Source: Nectonema munidae (lineage: Eukaryota > Nematomorpha > Nectonematoida > Nectonematidae). Taken from it: a DNA stretch of 64,000 nt. Position 1 is the stretch's first letter. Each line of letters starts with the position of its first letter. The stretch lies in contig JAUIRK010000257.1 of assembly GCA_030549495.1 (NCBI GenBank), positions 1 through 64,000 of the forward strand, written 5' to 3'. This document shows, piece by piece, positions 49,801-61,800 of the stretch. The notes beneath the pieces are model-generated. The model was not told the origin of the DNA and made no database searches. It saw only the letters and a list, made by a program, of their open reading frames with translations. The position numbers and the translations under genes are program-made.

Positions 49801-52800
49801 AACTGAGAAAATAGAATAAAAGTTTTCGTTTTGAGTCAAAGTGTATTTTATACACAAATGATTAGTGATGACATATTTGAAAAAATTCTGTGTGACATCA
49901 ACAACAAGCTTTAATTTTGTTTATACTCTACCTTCAATGTGCTCGGATTCGAAAATTACTCATGAAGATAAAGCTATCCTACATTATATCAAGGTTGAAA
50001 ACGACATCTCATGATAAACCAGCACATATATCGATCATTATCCTTCTCGTAAATTCTTCTCATTTGTTAAAACGTAATCAGTATAATATAATGCCTAATA
50101 AACCGTACACATACAGCATTATCATTCATCCTTTCATGAAATAAAATTTGTTTTGTTTCTATGTCTAACACAACTGTATATAAGATATTGCAAAAAATAT
50201 TTCAGTAATGCAGATGGCGTTAACTTTTTATTACGCACACATGAATAAATTTTTTCATTTACTAGTTTTTGTGCTTTAAAATGCTATTTTTTGTGATTTT
50301 ACATAAAATTTATGCAGGAAATGCAATATATGGCATAAACAATCTTTTTTTGATGTATGGGAGTTTTACGGCATATATCCGTCCTTCGTGTATGGTATAA
50401 AATGGACCGTCTTGCGAAGGTTAAGCTATATTTGATCAGGGAGAGTAATGTAGCCCGTAATTTGAACAAGAGCCCATACATTTTTCAGCGAGGCAAATAT
50501 TTTTTATAGCACATAACTATATAAGAAAGTATTCTTTATAATTTAAAGCTAAACGGTTTTGTATTGATTACTGTAACGGAGAGTTAAATTAATGTAATAG
50601 AATACACAAGTTGGAAAAAATGCCCTTACTAAATATATTTTAACCAATTTACGACCAAGCAAAGCAGACGACTTTAGTAATTCCTATTTAATTCCATTTA
50701 AAGTAGGAATTCGTTTGCGTTTCCTTTGGGAACATTGGTAGTAAATGGGTTAAATAATAATTAAATCTTTTATTCCAGATATCAAATATATAGCATTTTG
50801 TTTTAGTCTTTTTTTATCAAGATCGCTTTGAATAGTTGGCAATGTTTTCACACTTTGCCTAACATTTTTGTTAATAAAACTTAGCGCAAATAATTTTATT
50901 TTCATGTAATCGATAGCGTATAACTTAGGGAATGGAATAGCTAATTTTTATAAATATAATGTTTATACGAAGTTTTCTTCCAAAAATTGTAAACCTTCAA
51001 TATCTATTTAAAAGGGCAAAATTTAAATTCACAGCTTCATACCTTTCAATTCATAGACCCAAGTCATAAATATATTTTTAATTTACTTTACTAACTGAAT
51101 ATATGTGTAGGTAAGATATGAAGATTATATAAGATGATTCTTTGATTTTCTATTCCAGCTTGATAATATTTCGTTACTAAAAATTTTTAAATTTAATTTT
51201 AAGCAACAATGCATCTCAATACATAGGAGTAATCAATCTACCTAACCAACAGAGGCGTATATTCACAGTGTGCTAGGTGTGCGGCGCACACCTTATAATT
51301 TCATGCAGTTAAACTTGTTTGATTTGTTAAACTCTTCTTATTGGCTTTTCAGGACTGTAGCCAAAAGTATGAATGAAATGATATTTAAACTTGCAATAAG
51401 TGAAGCTGCGCTATGTCGCAGGCGCACGCTTCATAGCTACAATGAAGGCGTTATATTTTCTGAAGCACACGATATCCCAGTATTCAAAACTGTATTATTC
51501 ACATGAAGACGCAGCGTATTAGAGCAAGGAAAAACAAAATAGAAATAAGACACACGTTTGTATTGAATGGGGTAGTGCTCAAGTCTTTTCGCACGCTTTG
51601 CGTCGAACTGTATGATTTTTTCATCACACTTCCTCTCTCCTACGCATCACGTCTCTGTATCAAGAAGAAAATAAAATACAACGTTTATGACTATAAAACA
51701 TGCTTTATCTGTCAGATCAGTTGTGCGCGATTTTCACAACACCAAATTATACATTCAAGATCATCAAAAATCTGAATTTTATATTCACTTTTTTTTGTAG
51801 TTCAAGTTTATTATTTTAGATAAAATCAACCTTTTTGCATTTTATTCCGTACATAAAAACTTAAGTAAATCTGTCAAAGTAAGGTTTTTGAACATTTACA
51901 GAATTTTTGGTTGAACAATTTTAATGATCTCGTTATATTATGCGTTGGACCTTAAATCCATAATGTATATTTTGGAAATTATGCATAAAGGATGAAAATT
52001 ATACTTTATTTTTCTTATTATATGGCTAGTTGGAAGTTAGATAGTTAGTTTAGAACTTGAGAAAATAATTTATTATTATAAAACAATGTAAAGGCGAACA
52101 ATTTATTGAGAACAAAGTTTATTTCTAAGTAAGTTTTTGTCGACAGTCGGCTTTATCAAACAATAAGAAGTAGTGAAGAGAAAAGAGTGTTGAAGACTTA
52201 GCTTGAGTGAAGAGTAGGAGTAAGTTTATATTATTATAAAGGCGTTTTTTATATCCCTTTATGTTTTAATCAATTGGACTTAAATTTTTCAAAGTTTATT
52301 TTTATTATATTACAATAATTTTTAAATTTATTATAATTACTATTAAAGGAGAAACTTAAGATGAACAAATTTGGTAAAAATGTTATAACTCTAAGTTTTG
52401 ATTCAATCCCTGAATTAATACTGACATTTTGATTTCGCCATTTATCTTACTAAATATTTTTTCATATGATCTTTTTTTAGACAAATGGATTTTGCTATAA
52501 ATGATTTAATTGAAAAGCCTTTTTCATTGCGCACATTCGAAGAAAAAAAATAAATAGTTCAAGCTGGAAAACCACTTCCCTTTTTGCCTAAATTGACCGT
52601 GAAACATAAAGATAAAAATACATCGCATATTTAGCATTTTTCTGTTTTGCAATACCAAATTGTTGAATGGTTATAAGGGTGTGATAAAAAGTCTGCGAAA
52701 AAATTTGAGTCAAGTGTTTGGAACAAAAAAGGATTCACAGATCCCAATCATTTGTCCACTTCGCAAAAGAAACATGAAAAATCACGAAATCACATAGAAA

Positions 52801-55800
52801 CTTCTTTGAACTTGAAGGTATTTGGGCATCAAAGAATTGACATCCTTTTTGAGAGTCAGAAGAACGAAGAAATCAAGAAACACATGAAATAGTTTAAAAA
52901 AAAATACAGAAGTATTCAAACGCTTAGTTGACGTTGTGTGTTTTTTGGCAAAACAAAATTTATTTTTCAGAGGACATCCTGAACTTGATTCATCCTTAAA
53001 TCGTGGAAACTACGTTGAGCTTTTAAAAGTCATTAAAAATTACGACTCTTTATTGAATGAGCACTTAATCGAGTCTAAAGTTTTCCAAGGTACATCTCCT
53101 ACTATACAAAATGACATAATTAAAGCCATTGCAAATACTTTGAGAGCTCATATAAAAGAAGAAATAAAATCTACAAATTTTTAAATGAATTTTTAAAACA
53201 GGAAAGAAGATTGTTGTTTACCTACAAATAAAAATAATTTTTTTCAAGCACACCTTTGTTTGAGTTTCACCCTACGCCACTGCTAACCAAGTAATTCATT
53301 TGATATGAACCAGGCTTGTTGACAATTAGTGAGAAGAGAGGCTTACAAAATTCTTCTACCTCCTAATCAATATTGCATCGGATAGCGGGGTTATCGAATA
53401 AATGACGTCTGACTGTATTACCAATGAGCCTTAAACCTTTCCATATGGTTTTTAGAAGACTAAGACATTTTTAACCTTCGAACGACAGAAACAGAATCGA
53501 CTCAAAATTATGTTCCTTTAAGATTAACAAAAGAGATTATTTTTAGATTCATGGCATAAAACCTTCACTTGGTTAGTGTATATCATCAGCGGTAGAGGTT
53601 CTATTTTCTCCGAAAAATTGGATTCCCGGGAATCGGGAATAAAAATAAAATTTTCCCGGGATACCGAGATTTCCCGGGAAGGTCAAAGTTTTTAGAATTT
53701 AGTTTTATATTTAAAAAAAAGTTATTTCTATTATATGCTTTTAAATGAAAATTCATGATATTTATTTATAAAATTGAAAAATTAAGATTTGATACGAAAA
53801 AAGAGAAAAATTTTTATTGAAACATTGAAAATAATTAAAGTGACTTTTTATGTAAAAAAAACTTTTCAAAAAAACGAAGGCATTTAATCATTCATTCTTA
53901 ATGCTTTGCCTTTTTTTGAAAGAAAATCATTCACCAGAGAAAAATTTCTTTCACATTCGCAGGAAGAAGGCTTGATTGAATCTAATGCGGATTTCAGAAG
54001 AACTAGGGCTTCTGGTAAGCCATAGCTTTTTTTGAACTTTAAATCATGGAGATTTTCCTCTATTGAAATATGATTCTCGTTTTTATTACACTTCATAAAA
54101 GCTTGAATTTCTCTGTTCATGCTTTCAGTAAGAGAACATTTATTTTTGTCATCAGTTTTAGCAGTGATGTAGTTTAGATCGCAACTTTTTTCTTCAGAAT
54201 CAGTATTTGAAAAGTAATTTGTATATAAACTTTTGAAAATATCAGCGCCAAATTGAACGATTTCTTTAAAAGTTGAGTATTTTAACAAAGAATCTTGGGG
54301 ATTCGTGTAACTTTGGTTTTGTAGAAAACGTAAAAGTGATACAAGTCTTTTGTTTCTTCGATCTTCAATTCTGATAAATAATTTTTCTTTAATTATACGA
54401 GAAAACTGAGTTTCATTGCTACTTAAAGTTTTAAACAAAAAATTGAATATTGCTTCACTCTCCATTATATTACATTTACTTTCACTCAATTTTGTTATAG
54501 CTACTTGAACTGGTTTTAAGTCAAATTTTATTTCCGTAAAAAAGATCTATCTTTTCATTGAGGTCAATCAGCGTTTTAAAAATAGAGCTTTTCAAAAAAA
54601 TAAATCGTTACAACATAGTTACTAAGCTGTCCCATTTTTACGTGTAAACTGAGCTTAAATTCACGACCATGATCTAATATTACATGTTTCTGAAGAGCGG
54701 AATTTTTTACCGGAGATTTTCTAAACATTTTAATTATTGTAACAATGTTTCGTAAAGATTCAATACAACAAAAATATTCTTTACTGGATTCTTCATCGGT
54801 ATCATCTTCTTCAGATTCACTGTCACTTTCAACATGATAATATGCAAAATTATTTCGATAATCTTTTCCTGACATATATACGACATCCACAATGCTAAAT
54901 GAATGAATAAAGCACAGTTGATGTATCATAAAGTTTTTCCCAAGTTTTTTCATTACACTGGCTCCATCACTTGTAATACTCACGATATCATTGTTAATAT
55001 TTAAGTTAAATTCTTGAAGCTTTTCTTCAATCAATACAAAAAGGTCACTGGCAGAACACGATCCTTGCAAGAAAATGAAATTTTATTTCGTTTGTAATTA
55101 ATTAATTTGTTATAATTTTCTATAATTCAAAATTTCATACTATTTAAATTTTTTATATATTTTTGTATAAATATACATTTAGAAATTAGAACCGAATATA
55201 GTCTAAATTTATCGTATATAATAGGAATTTCAAAACATAATAATTAAAAATGTTTAAAAGTTTTTGAGATTCATTTTTTTAAAGAGTGGTTTTTAGTTTA
55301 ATTTTAAAAAAGTACCGGGATATCGTGATAATTTTCCCGGGAAACGGGATTGTAAAATTTGATTGAAATCCCGGGAAACGGGATTTCCCGGTTCAGAAGC
55401 TCTAATCAGCGGTGCAATAAAGAGGGATAAAGGATTAATTACCTCAGATAAGTGATGATCTATCATATATGGATGATTTTGTTCTCTTGTTGAGCTAGAA
55501 CAGTGTTTCAAAATATTTTTTCTTAGGTTAGGAAAATAAAGAGAAATTTCTTGGCTAAGATATGATACAGTATTTTATGCCCTCCAGGACATCTTCATTG
55601 ATGAGAATCTCATTTTCATCAACAAATATGTTCGAAAAAGCTGTCAATTTTTTATGACAATGGAGTACTCTGATATCTTTTTCTTGCAGAGCAAGGTTAT
55701 GGGAATTCATAGATTCAAATATGTTCACTAAAAATGATAAAAAATATAGGAAAATGGAGATCATAAAATTTTACATGTATGTCTGATTTGCTTTTCAGAA

Positions 55801-58800
55801 ATTACTTGATTTCTTTTCATAGTATCGATTCGAAACTTTTCCTTTGGAGATCCCCCTCACATTTGAGTGCAACAAGAATTTTTCAAATTTTGAATCAGTT
55901 TATTTACATAACTCTCAAATCAAACAAGAGTTGAAGGCATTTGCTTTAAATACACAGTCTTAATGACTTCATTGAAAACATTTTTCCAGCAATCAAGTAT
56001 GGTCATTATTAAGAGAGATTTTTGACTAATCAGAGTCTAAAAACTAAGCACGGTCAGTACATACTCTAAGTGCATGTTAAAGTTTAATACCATATGCTGT
56101 TAAAAATGTCCATCTTGTCAAATATTTACTTTGCTGTTGTCCTACTGCTAAGAGTTTTGCAAAACCAAAAATTGTCTACCAGATGCTTGTCATATACATA
56201 TTGTAAGTAACTTTTAGTTATTGTAGTGCAGCATTCGTCGTTTCATCAAGCTGAATTACAAAAAAGTTGAAAATCCAATTCCGAATCAATAAAACTACCT
56301 CTGATATCATGTCATCAGGTATCTCTCCTATAAGCCTTCTAACGGGCATCGCTTGACAGGAAGATATGATTCAACTTTACAACAAGGTAATATCAACTGT
56401 TCTCCTAGGTTGTGGGACTTTTTGACAAGTTATTTTTTTGAAACTTTATAGAAGGCTTTCAAACCACGCTTAATACTTTGCAAAAATATTCCTATGTTAT
56501 CAAACCTAGAATTGTTAAATCGTTCAATTACTCATTTCCAGTGCAATTTTCACTTGTCAGGCTTTAGAAAAGTGAATGCTAACACTTCCGAGCACAAAAG
56601 ATACTTAGTTTCCTCTTCCCCACCCCAGTAAAAGCAAAGTTCAAGAATGATTCGTCATATTTCATTTTTTAAGCCTAAGAAAAATGGACTTCATCTATAA
56701 ATTAGGCCTGAAAAGTAATAAAAAAATAAAAATAGTGCTCAATTTTTGCAAAAATCGCAAATGACCCAATATGGGTGCAATATGTTGCGCAAAACGATCC
56801 ACTGAGTGACCCCTTCTCGGCCCCCATGGAATTGCTTCGCGATCGCCTAGGGCACAGCCAACTACAGTTTGAAAACCACTGAGCTAGAAGGTAGTGATGC
56901 AAATGCAAAAAGAATTACAAACAAGGTAATTTGAATCAATAAAATTAGTGCTGTTATCCGTTGTTATGGTGGGATTGAGAGCTTATAATGAAAGTATAAT
57001 ATCGGGTAATAATGGTGTTGTGTTCATTGAACAAAAATTCTTTTATAAATTTTAAAAATTATAAAAAAAATTCGGCCTCTCCCTAAAATAATTTTGAAGA
57101 TGTGCGCCTTTTTTATTGACCCCATATGATGTTCTATATGAACAGGGACTTATAAACTAAGCGTCTGCTTATCTTTTCGAATCGTTTTATAATTATTATA
57201 CTTTTAGTTTCTCATTAAAAATATCCTTCGTACTAATTTCTCCACACGTTTATATGCTAAGTCAAAAATTCGAGAAATTTTTTTTAAAAAAACCCAAATA
57301 CTGTGGACCATATGTTGCTGTTTAAAAATCCGCCTTCATAATTCCCCTTTACAAAAATCTCCCTCTCAAGCATTTTTTCTTAAAGTCAAAAAAACTTATA
57401 CAAAAAAGTTAAAAATTGTTTCCTATCTTTTTGGATCCTATAAGATTAATTTATATTAAAAATCAATTTTTACCGTAAAAAGTACTAGGAACTTATATTA
57501 ATAAGGACTGTTAGAAGTATTTTATACTTCCAGATGCGGAGTTATTTTATTTTATAAATGAAAGCTATAATATCTTAAAATATATATATTAAGGTATGAA
57601 ACAAAAAATAAATCAAGATTTAAAACATTTTATTTAAACAGTTATGATAAAATTGACTGAAAATAAATTTTTCATAAATTTAGTTTCTTCCTTTTCAAAA
57701 ATGTGATGAAATTGGAAAATATTTGAAGTAAATTCAATGTTTCGGAAAAAATAAAATAAATAGACTTACAAATTTGTATACAAAAGTGACAATGTTTACT
57801 TTTAAGTTGAAAGCTATGCTTAACAGCTTGTAAATGTGCATCTATGTTAATACTGCTGATTATATAGTTTGAGCAAATAGTCTTTGCAGGTAAACGTATT
57901 TCCTTTGAATATTTCCAACTTGAAACAGGAAAATTTTGCAGAAGTAATATTTTGTTCAAGTTGAAGAGCATTGATAAAATGGACCTGAAAGAAGGAGCCA
58001 TTTTTTTAATCGTGATTTAAAACCTCATTAACTCCATCTGGTAGATTATTTATAAAAGCTCAACTCCATGTTTCACATCATTTATAGGTAATAACAAAAT
58101 TGAAAGCATTTTGCCAATAAAAACATCAAAATTTTCATCATTTCTGTATTTGATAATTAATTATTCAATTTTCATTAATAGCAAAAATTTTTAATCTATA
58201 TGTTTTTAATAATAGTATTATATTTTTCACATTATTCTAGAGCAGATGTGCCCATGATAAAAAAATTTTAAGGAGGAAAAATAAACTTTTTTTTTATCTT
58301 TTATGAAAATGTATGTACTCATCATGTTAAAAATTAACTTTTCAATTTGGAAAAATTTCTGATTAAAACAACGGCAATACTGTGCTTAATAGTATCTGCG
58401 AATATAATTTAGAAAGGTGGGCGCTTTTACCCGTACTGTAAAACTTGGTCATGCGACAATTTCTCCCATGATACCTCGGCGCTTACAATATATTTTTAAA
58501 ATTTTAAGTATTTTTAAATAGTTAATTCGATAATTAATTCCATGCTATTTTAGTAAATATTGAAATCTATTTTTGTGTGGTGAAATTCCATGTGACAAAG
58601 TTCCGGTTTCATTTTTCTAAGCTCGAGTCGAAACGCAAATGAAATTAGCAAAAATGAAAAAGCCAGCTAGAAATCAGCTGAATAGAATTAGACAAATAAA
58701 AGTTTTTATTACGACATTAGGTGAAAACAAAATTTTTTAATATTAAATTAATTTAAAGAAAATTAATGACAAAATTACCTCATTACAAGGCTAAGTTGTT

Positions 58801-61800
58801 GAATTTTTCTCCAGATTGATGGATTTAAATGAAAAACAATCTTTCACTGAAACTTCATTTCCAAAAAGTTGTATATATCATGTATTACTGCTAATTCAAA
58901 ATCAATAAAAAAAAAATTTTTATCTTGATCTGAAAAATGAAGCAATATCACTTAGATACAATTACACTTAGTAAATTTTCATACGAATTCTCATTTATCT
59001 TTTTCAATAAACAGTAGACAAATGGTACGTTAAAATCTTGTTTGAACCCGTGTATAGTGTAAAGATGCATTAATATTTTGAGTAAAACTTTAACATTTCC
59101 ATCAATTAAAACTATTTCACACGAAGCAAAAACTTTATTGAGTGGAAAAGCAAAGAATTCTGTCAGCATATTCTGGACGAATATCAAGCATTAAATTTTT
59201 TTTTGATTGATTTTCATCAGTTTTTGACCTAGGCAATCTAAATTAATAATAAATTCTTCTATATGCTGGACGACTATCATGCAGTAAAAAATTTTTGGTT
59301 GATTTTTATCAGTTTTTGACCAAGGCTTATCTAAATTAATAATAAATTCGTCTATTGCTCTATGTTCGTTTGGTTATTTTTGCACGTTGAGCATATATGT
59401 CTTTGTAACAAAGAGAAGTTATCTCCGTCATTGAAGCCTTTGTATTTAAAGATTCGTTTTTTACTAAGCTTTTAGCTCTCAATAAACCATGATTTAGTTT
59501 ACTGCTTGAATGATGAGCAAACATATAACTTGTGCGTTCGAAGCTAGCTTTTAAAAGGGTGTTGTAGCTATTTTTTTCTATTACATTAATAAGCTATTTC
59601 CACCTTTGTTTATAAATTATTTCCATATTTATATCAAAAAATCTTTATTTTAAGGATATTACAATGAGAAATTATTTAGCATGTAATAACTTCTGCTTAA
59701 AAATATTGTTCATGTCAAATGGTGACTGTTAAGAATGAAGATATAACAATTACTTGTGAAGTACTTGCCCTTATGGCAAAATCATATCTGAATTTCTAGT
59801 CTGCTATATGTTTTATGACATTTGCATCACTCATAATTAAAATCTGAGTATGATAGTTTTTTTTTCTTCTTCACCGTCGTCTCATTACTCTCTTCTCTCT
59901 CTCTTTCTTTACACTGTGCATATAATGATTTACTTTCAAAAATGTCAACCAAGAAAGTTTCTAGAGAATTTTTGAAAGGGGGATTTATAAACGGAGATTT
60001 TTGAAGGGAAGATTCGAATTTTTGAAGGGGGAAAATGTTGCAAATATAAAAACTAGATTAACAAATAAATGAAGTGATTGATAGATAGAAATTTTTAAAA
60101 TAGAATAAGGAAAGCTATAAAGAAACCTTTTCATCCTTGGCTAGACAACATTGTGAAGACTGCGCAAAATCGTTGACATCATTTTCCCCATTTTGAGTGG
60201 TAGTTTCGGTTGAGATACTGTTGTCGCAGCATTCACTTAGGCGTGCAGCTTTTTTCCTGTCGGCTTGCAGGGATTCAAAGTACGCAGCATCCTGTTGCAA
60301 TCTTAGCTGCTGATTCTTTTCAAGTTCTCTCCTATTGAGGAATAATACGTTTTAGAGAAAAACAGTACAAAAAAGACACACACAGAGTTGCCAGAAACTT
60401 AGGAGCTAAAGTTTTAAAAAAATTAATAAAAAGTAGCTTATTATAAAACTAAATATTTAAGCCAACATAACAAAACTGATCGCATTATATAGCCACAAAA
60501 AGGTAAGATTGCAAATTCAGTCATATTAACGCCATCTAGCATTTCAGAAACAGCTATTTAGCACTGGGCTTTGCATTTAGGATTATTGTTACTAATCAGA
60601 AGTGAGCGATTATCTAACTCCTAAAATGCTAGACTTATAGGCAAGAAGAGAAACTGGCAAGGATTTATTTAAAATAAGATTTTACATAAGTCCTAGTAGC
60701 TACTGTTTTTTCTAGCCCGGAACGGACTATCGTTCTAATGAAATATTACAAAAAAAATAACACAGATAGAAAAAGGAAACGTTGACATTTTGATTATATT
60801 ATACGTTTAAAGGCCTTGTCAAACTTAAAAATTAATTTTGGGATTAAAAATATTAAAATCTTATGAACTTAAGAGTGATCACAAAATCTAGAATTTTAGC
60901 TTAATCGAAAAATTAAGAACGTAATAGCACAAAATTTCAAAACGTAGTAAATTTTAACAAAAATAACAAGATCCAGTAACAAGGGACTCGTTTTATCTAA
61001 TATTTTGTATTAAATTGAAATAGCAAAACCTAAAGAGCTTAAAAGTCACTCATTAAGAACAAGGCATAAACAATTGTACATTAACCGTTTATCCTATACG
61101 CTACCTATTCGTGATGGGAAAATCATAAATTTATCAAAAAAATTGCTTACAATTCAAAACTGCTTTTTCATTTTCAAAGAAAATTATTAAGATGAAAATT
61201 AGTATTAAAAATTTAATTGTAATATGTAACGTAAGAAAAAATTTAGAGCAAATGTTGAAACGTTTTAGGTTTACATTCTCATCAGCCATGCTTATTCAAC
61301 CTTTCAAAGCATTGATCCTTTTAGAGAAATCCGAATAAAAAAGCCGGAAAGGGTACTAAATTTTCCCAATATGGAATCAGCAATGAGACCTGTACCTCAC
61401 AATGAAAGGTTACCAGTTCCATTTCCACCAAATGATTGTGTTTTAGATGATGATGTTGATGATGACGATCATGATTCCGATAAATTTGATGTCGAGTATT
61501 ATATGCTAACCTTTTGCCAAAAAAAATTTTCAAGCTAAATTAAATGATCTTATTAAATCACTTTCAAAAAGCAAAGTCGAACTTTTAGTATCATGATTAA
61601 AAAAAAAATTTATTATAACAGGATGTTTGCATAACATATTTTCGTCAGAGAAAGTTTATTCTACAAACATATTTTTCTGTTAAAGGTCCATTTTGTTTTT
61701 GTAACAATATCGATGGTCTTTTTGCATGTTTAAGCCAAAATTATGATCCTTTAGAGTGGCGGCTATTTATTGATTCTTCTAAACTCAATTTGAAATGCGT

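Larger units (their letters stand above)
47078..50420 (-). mobile_element. Second piggyBac family, minus strand
   Basis: TTAA flanks both ends (47,074-47,077 and 50,421-50,424). The tips CCTTCGCAAGACGG and CCGTCTTGCGAAGG are perfect 14-bp inverses. TTAACGCCATCT at 47,255-47,266 and AGATGGCGTTAA at 50,212-50,223 are the same subterminal motif seen in the tandem piggyBac. A second partial tip, CCGTCCTTCGTG, lies about 40 bp inside the right end. The element sits in the large FAF2 intron, with its transposase on the gene's strand. Confidence 0.92.
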
